DNA of 17,731 nt, taken from positions 1 to 17,731 of the forward strand of contig JACKKC010000042.1 in the NCBI GenBank assembly GCA_020637615.1, given 5' to 3'. The DNA is from Rhodovulum sp. (GTDB taxonomy: Bacteria > Pseudomonadota > Alphaproteobacteria > Rhodobacterales > Rhodobacteraceae). The translations under genes and the position numbers were made by a program. Below, one piece after another: positions 1-6,098 of the stretch; position 1 is the first letter of the stretch, and each line of letters opens with the position of its first letter. The notes beneath the pieces are model-generated. The model was not told the origin of the DNA. It searched no databases and saw only the letters and a list, made by a program, of their open reading frames with translations.

Positions 1-266
1 CCGCGCCCCGCGATACCGACATGCAGGCGGCATGGCTCGGCGAAGCCCTGCCGGCGGAGGTCCCGCTGCGCCGCGGCGACCTGGTGTTCTGGGACGGGCA
101 TGTGGGGATCATGCGCGATGCCGGGACGCTGATCCACGCCAACGGCCATCACATGGCCGTCGCGGCCGAGCCCTTCCTGCCCGCCGCCGCCCGGATCGAG
201 GCCGCGGGCGGCGGCCCGGTCACGATCCGGCGACGGCTGCCGGCGCAGGCCGCCGGCATCGGGTGA
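1..266 (+). CDS. NlpC/P60 (C40) cell-wall peptidase, 3' end only
   Basis: This is the C-terminal part of a gene that begins before the window; the reading frame is open from base 3 and ends in TGA. The visible residues contain the second half of an NlpC/P60 domain: a RRGDLVFWDGHVGIM stretch, in which the His after DG is the usual catalytic His, then a LIHANGHHM stretch that normally supplies the third polar residue. The catalytic Cys lies outside the window. Family members cleave stem-peptide bonds in peptidoglycan (gamma-D-glutamyl-diamino acid endopeptidases). The gene converges on the LysR gene with a gap of only 32 bp, which holds a weak GC hairpin (280-294). An internal ATG at base 21 is not a believable start because the homologous sequence continues upstream of it. 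The family is clear; the exact substrate is not. Confidence 0.85.
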   Translation, partial: APRDTDMQAAWLGEALPAEVPLRRGDLVFWDGHVGIMRDAGTLIHANGHHMAVAAEPFLPAAARIEAAGGGPVTIRRRLPAQAAGIG

Positions 267-298
267 AGTCCGCGCCCATGGCGCCGGGAGCGCCGCTC

Positions 299-1210
299 TC
301 AGGCCGGCCAGTCGTCCGGACCGGCGCCGCGGAAATGCTCGGCGAGGAAATCCACGAAGGCGCGCAGCTTCGGCTGGGGAAACGGACCCTGCGGATAGAG
401 GGCGTGGATGCCGAGCAGCACCGGCTCGCGGTCGGGAAGCACCTCGACCAGGCGCCCGGCGCGCAGCGCGTCGCCGAGGATGAAGGAGGGCAGCATCACC
501 ACGCCGATGCCGGCCTCGGCGACCTTCCGCAGGGATTCGCCGTTATTGGCGGTGAACCGGCCGCCCACCCGGATCTGGCGCTCTGCGCCGCCGCGCCCGC
601 GCAGGCGCCAGAAATTGCCCGTCGAGAGGTTCGAATAATGCAGCAGGCAATGATCGTTGAGATCGTCGATGCTCAGCGGCACGCCCCGCTCCGCGAGATA
701 GGCCGGGGAGGCCGCCAGGAGGAGCCGCGTCTCCGCCAGCTTGCGCGCCTTCAGCGTGCTGTCCTCCAGCACGCCGATGCGGATCGCCAGGTCGAAGCCC
801 TCGGCGAGCAGCTCCACGAAACGGTCGTCGAGCACCATGTTGACCTCGACCTGCGGATAGGCCTCGAGAAACCGCGCCACCGCCCGCGAGATCTGGCCGA
901 TGCCGAAGCTGACCGGGGCCGAGATGCGCAGCGACCCCCGCGGCGTGGCCTGCATGGCCGTCACCATGCTGTCGGCCTCCGCCGCATCCTCCAGCACCGC
1001 CCGCGCCCGGTCGTAATAGGCGAGCCCGAGCTCGGTCGGGCTGACCCGCCGGGTGGTGCGCGTCAGCAACCGCACGGCGAGCCGCTTCTCCAGCGCCGAG
1101 ACATGCTTCGAGACGGCGGATTTCGACAGGCCCATCTGCCGCGCGGCCTCGGTGAAGCCGCCGTGATCGACGACCCGCACGAAGGCTTCCATTTCGGTGA
1201 GACGATCCAT
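299..1210 (-). CDS. LysR-family transcriptional regulator
   Basis: A complete 303-residue protein of normal LysR length. Residues 1-60 form the winged helix-turn-helix (MDRLTEMEAFVRVVDHGGF, then AARQMGLSKSAVSKHVSALE), with a linker helix to about residue 85. An effector-binding domain follows, beginning RGSLRISAPVSFG. This N-terminal pattern belongs to the large LysR clade that includes AaeR-like regulators of aromatic acid or efflux genes; the ligand cannot be read here. The ATG at 1210 is preceded by an AAGG ribosome-binding site and by a strong promoter with an overlapping inverted repeat at 1222-1244, so negative autoregulation is likely. LysR genes often face a divergent target. Here the neighbour on that side, a lipoprotein gene, points the same way, so the target is not obvious. 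Confidence 0.93.
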   Translation of the reverse strand: MDRLTEMEAFVRVVDHGGFTEAARQMGLSKSAVSKHVSALEKRLAVRLLTRTTRRVSPTELGLAYYDRARAVLEDAAEADSMVTAMQATPRGSLRISAPVSFGIGQISRAVARFLEAYPQVEVNMVLDDRFVELLAEGFDLAIRIGVLEDSTLKARKLAETRLLLAASPAYLAERGVPLSIDDLNDHCLLHYSNLSTGNFWRLRGRGGAERQIRVGGRFTANNGESLRKVAEAGIGVVMLPSFILGDALRAGRLVEVLPDREPVLLGIHALYPQGPFPQPKLRAFVDFLAEHFRGAGPDDWPA

Positions 1211-1221
1211 CGGCTGCCTTC

Positions 1222-1269
1222 AGTGTTTCCCGGAGCGAAACACTAGGGCCAGCGGCGCGGGGGTGTCAA
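1222..1269 (-). promoter_or_regulatory. lysR promoter with overlapping operator-like inverted repeat
   Basis: On the minus strand there is a perfect -35 hexamer TTGACA (1269-1264), an 18-nt spacer, and a -10-like TAGTGT (1245-1240). The -10 overlaps a perfect inverted repeat of 8-bp arms, AGTGTTTC and GAAACACT on the plus strand (1222-1229 and 1237-1244), separated by 7 bp. The arms contain a T-N11-A LysR-type box. The repeat ends 11 bp before the lysR ATG. The predicted transcription start falls inside or just after the repeat, so a bound protein would block RNA polymerase. The sequence pattern is direct; autoregulation is inference from the usual behaviour of LysR proteins. Confidence 0.65.
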
Positions 1270-1274
1270 AAGGA

Positions 1275-1877
1275 TCAGCGGCCGCCGCCGCAGGATTGTA
1301 GCTGCAATTCGTATCGAGTCGCCCAGGCCTCCACGTCGCGCGCGACCGCCGGCAGCCAGGCCTTCCCGCGATAGCTGCCCCGGGCGAATCCGGCCTTGCC
1401 CTCGTGATAGGCGAGATACTGGTTGTAGGCGTCGGTGGTGGCGACCCCGTTCACGCGGGAATTGCCGCTCATGTACCAGCCGATGAAATCCGAGGCATCC
1501 GCGAAATCCGTGCGGTCGGCGCGCCTCCGGCCGGTGGCCTTGACATAGCCGTCCCAGGTGCCGTCGATCGCCTGGGCATAGCCCAGCGCCGAGGAGCGCT
1601 GCACCGTGCGCCGGAAGGGCCAGCTGCCCACCGTCTTGGTCGGACGGGCGTCGTGCTGGAAGCTCGATTCCCGCGCGATGGTGGCGAGTTGCACCGAGAC
1701 CGGCACGCCGTATTTGGCTTGCGTGCGCTCCATCGCCTTGAACCAATGCGGCCGTTCGCTGCGCATGCGGCAGGCGTCGACGGTCGTGCTCGGCGGCTTC
1801 TCACCGCCCGAACAGGCGGCGAGGGATGCCAGAAGCCCCAAAAGGGCCAGGCTCCGGAACCGGAAGAAACCTGCCAT
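1275..1877 (-). CDS. Lysozyme-like (transglycosylase SLT-type) lipoprotein
   Basis: A 200-residue protein starting with a lipoprotein signal: MAGFFRFRS, a hydrophobic stretch, then the lipobox LAAC with the acylated Cys at residue 22. The mature part resembles a family of Rhodobacterales lipoproteins annotated as transglycosylase SLT domain proteins. Its features are a QLATIARESSF segment whose Glu would be the catalytic acid, an SSALGYAQAIDGTWDGY segment typical of lysozyme-fold enzymes, and a conserved AYNQYLAYHEG motif. Two Cys in the mature part (VDAC and the C-terminal LQSC) could form a disulfide in the periplasm. I chose the ATG at 1877; a TTG nine bases upstream is possible. Its job is probably limited peptidoglycan cleavage at the membrane, but activity is unproven for this branch. 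The gene lies downstream of the AEC transporter gene with a 78-bp gap. Confidence 0.8.
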   Translation of the reverse strand: MAGFFRFRSLALLGLLASLAACSGGEKPPSTTVDACRMRSERPHWFKAMERTQAKYGVPVSVQLATIARESSFQHDARPTKTVGSWPFRRTVQRSSALGYAQAIDGTWDGYVKATGRRRADRTDFADASDFIGWYMSGNSRVNGVATTDAYNQYLAYHEGKAGFARGSYRGKAWLPAVARDVEAWATRYELQLQSCGGGR

Positions 1878-1955
1878 CGTTCTCAACTGCTCGCGTGTCT
1901 TGCCGCACGTCGTGAGCGCAGAATGCCAGATTGTTCTCCGGATGCAAGGAAAAGC

Positions 1956-2837
1956 TCAGACGAAAAAGGCTAAAAGGCCCGGGATCGCCACCACCGAGAG
2001 CAGCGTGGAGACCACGACGAGCCCCGCCACCTCGTCGGGACGGGCCTTGTATTTGGTCGCCAGCATGTAGGAGGTGACGGCGACCGGGGTCGCGACCTGC
2101 AGCACCAGCACCCCGAAGGCGGGCGCCGGCAGGGCGAAGACGAGGCCCACCGCCACCGGCACGGCGACGCAGATCGCGAGCTTGACGAGGCAGAGCCAGA
2201 GCGCGCGCCCGAGCGAGCGCGGCTGCAGCCGCGAGATCGCCACGCCGAGCGTGATCAGCATCAGCGGGATCGCCATCTGCCCGACGAGGTCGAGCGTCGC
2301 CGCGGTCCAGGCCGGCACCGACCAGCCCATGGCGAGAAACAGGCTCCCGAGCAGCGTGCCCCAGACCAGCGGCTCGCGGATCGCGTTCACCGGCGAGCCG
2401 CCGCCGGCGACCACCCAGACCCCGAAGGTGAAGGAGAGGATCGCCATGACCGCGAAGATCACCACCGCGAAGTCGAATCCCTGCTGCCCGAAGGCGAAGA
2501 GCGCGATCGGCAGCCCGATATTGCCGGTATTGCCGAAGCTGAGCGGCGCCCAGAAGGTCGCCAGATCCATCCCGGCGATGCGGAGCAGCGCCCAGACGAT
2601 CGCGCCCACCCCCACATAGGCCGCCAGCGTCGCCAGCACCGTGTCGCGCAGCACCAGGGGGTCCACGTCGGAGCGGATCAGCGCCATGAAGATCAGGCAG
2701 GGGATGGAGAGCGTCATCGACAGGCGCGTGACGAATTCCACGTCGTAGTTCCAGCCGATCCGCACCCATCCGTAGCCCACGGCGGCCAGCAGGAACACCG
2801 GCGAGACGATCTGGAGGACCTGCAGCAGAAGTGCCAT
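1956..2837 (-). CDS. AEC-family (auxin efflux carrier-like) transporter
   Basis: A 293-residue, almost wholly hydrophobic protein with about ten predicted membrane segments, the usual size for bacterial AEC transporters (PF03547). The first segment is MALLLQVLQIVSPVFLLAAVGY. A SFGNTGNIGLPIALFAFG motif at residues 100-117 is the conserved discontinuous-helix signature of the family. A second cluster (GQMAIPLMLITLGVAISRL) marks the start of the C-terminal half. Such proteins export or take up small organic acids such as malate or malonate in some bacteria; the substrate here is unknown. I chose the ATG at 2837 because translation upstream of it is polar, runs through the divergent hspQ promoter and overlaps hspQ coding DNA. 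A TTGACA at 2911-2906 on this strand may be its -35, but no good -10 follows. Confidence 0.88.
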   Translation of the reverse strand: MALLLQVLQIVSPVFLLAAVGYGWVRIGWNYDVEFVTRLSMTLSIPCLIFMALIRSDVDPLVLRDTVLATLAAYVGVGAIVWALLRIAGMDLATFWAPLSFGNTGNIGLPIALFAFGQQGFDFAVVIFAVMAILSFTFGVWVVAGGGSPVNAIREPLVWGTLLGSLFLAMGWSVPAWTAATLDLVGQMAIPLMLITLGVAISRLQPRSLGRALWLCLVKLAICVAVPVAVGLVFALPAPAFGVLVLQVATPVAVTSYMLATKYKARPDEVAGLVVVSTLLSVVAIPGLLAFFV

Positions 2838-2896
2838 CGCGGCTCCCGGGACCGGCGTCCGGGCCGGCCGCCACCGCCCGGGTCTCTTCCGTGATG

Positions 2897-2925
2897 TGGA
2901 CAGGATGTCAACCGCGCTATACAAT
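2897..2925 (+). promoter_or_regulatory. Sigma-70-type promoter of hspQ
   Basis: TGGACA (2897-2902), a 17-nt spacer and TACAAT (2920-2925) each differ from the sigma-70 consensus at one base. The predicted start near 2932 gives a leader of about 27 nt before the hspQ ATG at 2959. This placement supports the 2959 start, because the upstream in-frame ATGs at 2896 and 2905 lie inside the promoter. No classical sigma-32 pattern (CTTGAA with a CCCCAT-like -10) is seen, although family members are heat-inducible in enterobacteria. Confidence 0.6.
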
Positions 2926-2958
2926 GATGTCGGAATACATCGCGCAGGCTTGCAACCC

Positions 2959-3288
2959 ATGCTGACGGCATCAGCAAAATTCACCCTCGGCGAGGTGGTG
3001 CGGCATCGCATCCACCCGTTCCGGGGCGTCGTCTTCGACGTCGACCCCACCTTCAACAATACCGAGGAATGGTGGGAGTCGATCCCGGCGGAGAGCCGGC
3101 CGCGCAAGGACCAGCCCTTCTACCACCTGCTCGCCGAGAACGAGACCTCCTATTACGTGGCCTATGTCTCGGAGCAGAACCTCGTGAAGGACGAATCCGG
3201 CGAGCCGGTCGACCATCCGGAGGTCTCCGCCATGTTCGGCCGGCTGCTCGACGGCGGCCGCTACGACATGGACGGCGGGCTGCACTGA
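2959..3288 (+). CDS. hspQ: Heat shock protein HspQ (YccV family)
   Basis: A 109-residue protein that matches the small HspQ / YccV-like family along its whole length: KFTLGEVVRHRIHPFRGVVFDVDP at residues 7-30, then EEWW, KDQPFYHLLAENE and YYVAYVSEQNL, the most conserved part. In Escherichia coli HspQ binds hemimethylated DNA in vitro, promotes DnaA turnover and acts as a specificity enhancer and substrate of the Lon protease. The role in this organism is inferred. The gene diverges from the AEC transporter gene (121-bp spacer holding its promoter) and converges on the D-serine dehydratase-like gene with only 16 bp between the two stop codons. A 9-bp-stem hairpin spans its stop codon. Confidence 0.92.
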   Translation: MLTASAKFTLGEVVRHRIHPFRGVVFDVDPTFNNTEEWWESIPAESRPRKDQPFYHLLAENETSYYVAYVSEQNLVKDESGEPVDHPEVSAMFGRLLDGGRYDMDGGLH

Positions 3289-3296
3289 GCCCGCCG
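3273..3296. terminator. Hairpin shared by two convergent genes
   Basis: A perfect 9-bp stem (3273-3281 with 3288-3296, 6-nt loop) spans the hspQ stop codon and lies just beyond the stop of the facing minus-strand gene. Neither strand has a T-tract after the stem. It may act as a bidirectional transcription barrier or as 3'-end protection rather than as a full intrinsic terminator. An adjoining 10-bp palindrome (3294-3303) overlaps its right arm. Confidence 0.4.
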
Positions 3297-3304
3297 GGCC
3301 CGGC

Positions 3305-4435
3305 CTACCAGCCGGAAAAGCGCGGCCATTCCGACAACTGGCCATCCGTGCCGATCACGTGATAGCGGTCGTATTGCGCCGCCGTCGCGCAGGCGTGGTT
3401 GGGCAGGATGCGCAGCCGGGTGCCGATCGGCAGATCCGGCGCCGCGGCGCCGCTGCCGGGGCGCGGCGCGATGATGCCGTGCTCCTGGTTGGCGGCGATG
3501 ACGATCAGGTCGTCCAGCGGCTCGCCGTCGAGGCCGCAGACCACGCCATAGCCCTGGTCGACCGCCTGGTTCGCCGTGCCGCGGTCGCGCGACATCGCCA
3601 TCCAGCCCGCATCGGTGATCGTCCAGCCCTTGACCGGCTGGTGGCCGATCACCGTCGTCAGCACCGAAAGCGCGATGTCGCCCAGGCCGCAGACCCCCAC
3701 GCCCGCCTGGAAGAGGTCGAAGAAGACGCTCACCCCGGCCCGGAACTCGGTCAGCCCCTCGAGGCCGCCGCCGCCGAAGAAGGTCGGCGTCGAGCCCACG
3801 CTCACCACCGGGCAGGCATGGCCGGCCTCGCGCAGGATCCGCGCGGCATCCACCACCGCCCGGCGCTCCTGCTCGGCCGCGGCCTTCAGCTCCGCCGGCC
3901 CGCGCGCCCCGTAGCTCTCGCCGCCATGGGTCAGCACCCCGCGCAGCACGGCGCCGCCCTGCAGCGCCCCGGCGATCGCCAGCAGGAGCGCCGCATCTCC
4001 CGGCGTCACGCCCGAGCGGTGCCCGTCGCAGTCGATCTCGATCAGGACCGGGATCGGGTCGGCCGGATCGCCCGCCGCCGCGATCGCCTGCGCCTGCGCC
4101 ACGCTGTCGGCCAGCACCGCGAGATCGACCCCGCGCCGGCGCAGCGCCAGCACCCGCGGCAGCTTGTCCGGCGCGATGCCGACCCCGTAGGTGATGTCGC
4201 GCACGCCCGCCGCCGCGAATTCCTCGGCCTCGCGCAGGGTGGAGACCATCGCCGGCCCCTCCGGCGAGGTCATCTGCCGGCGGGCCACCTCGGGCGATTT
4301 CGCGGTCTTCAGATGCGCGCGATAGGCGACGCCGCTGCCGGCCACCCGCGCATGCAGCCGCGCGATATTGGCCGCCATCCGCGCCTCGTCGAGCAGCAGG
4401 CAGGGCGTTTGCAGGTCATGCAGCGTCTGAACCAT
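3305..4435 (-). CDS. D-serine dehydratase / D-threonine aldolase-family PLP enzyme
   Basis: A 376-residue protein with the two-domain layout of the fungal-type D-serine dehydratase / D-threonine aldolase family: an alanine-racemase-like TIM barrel and a C-terminal beta domain. Near the start, TPCLLLDEARM is followed by YRAHLKTAKSPEVA, where Lys43 is the likely PLP Schiff-base residue. The C-terminal part has NQEHGII and PNHACAT, giving a His347-x-Cys349 metal pair. In characterised relatives, HxC binds Zn in D-serine dehydratases and in D-threo-3-hydroxyaspartate dehydratase, whereas D-threonine aldolases use HxD. A dehydratase acting on D-serine or a D-3-hydroxy amino acid is therefore favoured, but the substrate is not settled. 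The ATG at 4435 has an AAGAGGA ribosome-binding site. The reading frame stays open upstream only because of high GC. Confidence 0.87.
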   Translation of the reverse strand: MVQTLHDLQTPCLLLDEARMAANIARLHARVAGSGVAYRAHLKTAKSPEVARRQMTSPEGPAMVSTLREAEEFAAAGVRDITYGVGIAPDKLPRVLALRRRGVDLAVLADSVAQAQAIAAAGDPADPIPVLIEIDCDGHRSGVTPGDAALLLAIAGALQGGAVLRGVLTHGGESYGARGPAELKAAAEQERRAVVDAARILREAGHACPVVSVGSTPTFFGGGGLEGLTEFRAGVSVFFDLFQAGVGVCGLGDIALSVLTTVIGHQPVKGWTITDAGWMAMSRDRGTANQAVDQGYGVVCGLDGEPLDDLIVIAANQEHGIIAPRPGSGAAAPDLPIGTRLRILPNHACATAAQYDRYHVIGTDGQLSEWPRFSGW

Positions 4436-4630
4436 CCGGATCCTCTTGCGTGGAAAGATATCGGGGACGTGTGGAGCATTCCCCCGGCGCGCCCAGATGC
4501 CGCCCCCATGCGCGCCGCCCGCCTCGCCCCCCTTTGCCCGAGCGGACCTCCTTTCTAGCCTCTTCGCTCCATTAGGCAATTGCCGATCGCGGTGCTTGCC
4601 AAATCCGGGCCTCGCAGCCATGCTGATGCC

Positions 4631-4969
4631 ATGACGCACAGCGCCGAGATCGCGCCCTTTCCCGGCCTTCCCGAGCGGGTCAGCTTTCATCGGGCGGAAC
4701 TCTCGGTGATCCTCGGCCTTTACGGGCGCATGGTGGCGGCCGGGCACTGGCGCGACTACGGCATCTCCATGCTCCGCGACGCGGCGGTCTTCGCGGTGTT
4801 CCGGCATACGGCGGAGCATCCGATCTACCGCATCGAGAAACGCCCCCGCCTGATCGGCCGGCAGGGGCAATACGCTGTCATCGCCATGGACGGCCGGATC
4901 CTCAAGCGCGGCGCCGATCTCGGCACCGTCCTGCGCGTGCTCGAGAAGAAGCTCATCCGCGCGGTCTGA
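4631..4969 (+). CDS. DUF2794 domain protein
   Basis: A 112-residue protein matching the alphaproteobacterial DUF2794 family: VSFHRAELSVILGLYGRMVAAGHWRDYGI, then AVFAVFRHTAEHPIYRIEKRP, GQYAVIAMDGRILKRG and a final VLRVLEKKL. The length is normal and the function is unknown. It lacks a signal peptide or membrane segment, so it is probably cytoplasmic. The start is uncertain: ATG 4631 fits the family best but has no clear ribosome-binding site, and GTG 4592 or TTG 4580 are in frame. It diverges from the D-serine dehydratase-like gene. The 195-bp spacer contains a 10-bp palindrome GGCAATTGCC (4575-4584) but no promoter I can defend. A long hairpin repeat follows 51 bp after its stop. Confidence 0.85.
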   Translation: MTHSAEIAPFPGLPERVSFHRAELSVILGLYGRMVAAGHWRDYGISMLRDAAVFAVFRHTAEHPIYRIEKRPRLIGRQGQYAVIAMDGRILKRGADLGTVLRVLEKKLIRAV

Positions 4970-5020
4970 ACCGGCACCGGCGACCAGGTCGATTGCATTA
5001 GGAGCCTGTTCTTTCGTCTT

Positions 5021-5127
5021 CGACCGCCCCACACCAAAATGAGGGCAGCGCCCGGCCCGGGCGGAAGCGAAGCGCCCGCCTGGGGGCGGGTCGGGCGCTG
5101 CCCGGCGGTACCCGCCGGGCGGGATGG
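5021..5127 (+). repeat. Dispersed hairpin repeat, copy A
   Basis: This intergenic block recurs in inverted orientation at 11067-11203. The shared left end is almost identical (ACACCAAAATGAGGGCAG and the following GCGCCCGGCCCGGGCGGAAG against CGCCCCAAAATGAGGGCAG and the same continuation). The shared right end contains GGGCGCTGCCCGGCGG. Internal structure: 12-bp arms at 5043-5054 and 5092-5103, an inner stem at 5075-5080 with 5085-5090, and a 9-bp stem at 5100-5108 with 5112-5120 (loop TAC). No open frame here looks like a protein. It sits between DUF2794 and the CMD-family gene, filling most of a 296-bp spacer. The rest of that spacer (4970-5020 and 5128-5231) shows nothing I recognise. Confidence 0.75.
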
Positions 5128-5231
5128 TGACGCCAGGCGCGCCTGAAACTAGGCCTGACGGGGTCGCTTTGCCAAATGCGACCACCCTGCACCCGTGCCG
5201 CAAGGCCGCTGCTTCCGCCCGCCCTTTCGGC

Positions 5232-5237
5232 TATACT
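5232..5237 (+). promoter_or_regulatory. Possible -10 element of the CMD-family gene
   Basis: TATACT lies 28 bp before the ATG at 5266 and would give a leader of about 22 nt containing the AGGAGG ribosome-binding site. No recognisable -35 hexamer stands 16-18 bp upstream, so this is only a candidate. Confidence 0.3.
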
Positions 5238-5265
5238 GGCCCGCTCGCGGCAGGAGGGCCCAGCC

Positions 5266-5874
5266 ATGTTCGTTGCGACGATCTCCGAGGCGGAGGCCGA
5301 TGGCCGGATCGCCGAAATCTACGCCGCCGAACGGGCGCAGCGCGGCTATGTGATGTCCGGCACGCAGGTCTGGACGGCGCGGCCCGACATGCTGCCGGCC
5401 TGGGAGGATTTCTTCATGCATCTCCGCGCCGGCACCTCGCTCTCCGACCGGGAATGGATTCTCGTGGGGCTGCTCGCCTCGCTGCGCGTGCCGACGAGCT
5501 ATTGCTCCTCGGAATACGGGCGCCGCGCGATCGACGTGCTCGGCTCGCGGGAGGCAGTCGCGGCCTTCGTGCGCGACTTTCGCCGCTGCGGCCTCCCCGA
5601 CCGCGAGGTCGCGATGCTGGACTATGCCGAGAAGGTCGCGACGCGGGCCTGGGCGGCACGGCAGGAAGACATCGACGGATTGCGTCGCCACGGCTTCTCC
5701 GATGTCCAGATCGCCGACATCGCCCTCGCCGCCGCGGTCCGCGGCTTCATGTCACGGGTGAACGACGCGCTCGGCGCGGAACCCGAGGCCGTGATCCTCG
5801 ACCGCGATCCCGCTCTGCGCGCGCTGCTGGCGGTCGGGCGCCCGGTCGCGGTCCCGGAGCCTTCCGCCGGCTGA
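5266..5874 (+). CDS. Carboxymuconolactone decarboxylase / AhpD-like protein without CxxC
   Basis: A 202-residue, mostly helical protein resembling the peroxidase-related branch of the carboxymuconolactone decarboxylase (CMD) superfamily. It has an N-terminal ATISEAEADGRIAEIYAAER segment, a central LSDREWILVGLLASLRVPTSYCSSEYG segment at the position of the CMD core helix, and LDYAEKVATR plus HGFSDVQIADIALAAAVRGFMSRVNDALG after it. Active AhpD-like members carry CxxC followed by His four residues later. Here those positions read Thr77, Cys80 and Tyr84, so only one Cys remains. Disulfide-based peroxidase chemistry is therefore doubtful. The ATG at 5266 has a strong AGGAGG ribosome-binding site 8 nt upstream. 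The gene looks intact and freestanding; the decayed DUF1214 gene follows. Confidence 0.75.
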   Translation: MFVATISEAEADGRIAEIYAAERAQRGYVMSGTQVWTARPDMLPAWEDFFMHLRAGTSLSDREWILVGLLASLRVPTSYCSSEYGRRAIDVLGSREAVAAFVRDFRRCGLPDREVAMLDYAEKVATRAWAARQEDIDGLRRHGFSDVQIADIALAAAVRGFMSRVNDALGAEPEAVILDRDPALRALLAVGRPVAVPEPSAG

Positions 5875-6098
5875 AGCGGAGCCGCGTCGCCCGGGGTGGC
5901 GGCACCGGTTCGGCGACCCGATTCCCCTCCTCCGGGTCGGCATGGAGTGAGCGCCGGGAACGGAATGTACATTCCCTGCGCAACCCGTGTACCGGACGTG
6001 TGCGAAAAGGGGACAGGCGCGCGGACGGAGAACCGGAAGACGGCCCCGACGGATCCCGGACCTTTCCCGACGCCAGCCGCGCCATCGGCCGCAGGGAG
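5875..6098. other. Gene-free stretch with a perfect 14-bp palindrome
   Basis: No reading frame here on either strand looks like a protein. Its main feature is a perfect palindrome, GGAATGTACATTCC, at 5962-5975, of the size and symmetry of a TetR-type operator. The palindrome lies 87 bp after the CMD-family gene and about 125 bp before the recognisable DUF1214 remnant. Together with the missing 5' part of that gene, this suggests an eroded regulatory region. Confidence 0.5.

Noticed and set aside
3305..5203. Upstream extension of the D-serine dehydratase-like frame to 632 codons
   Set aside because: The extra N-terminal 256 residues overlap DUF2794 and the repeat and are not homologous to anything. 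The ATG at 4435 has a good ribosome-binding site and gives the family length.
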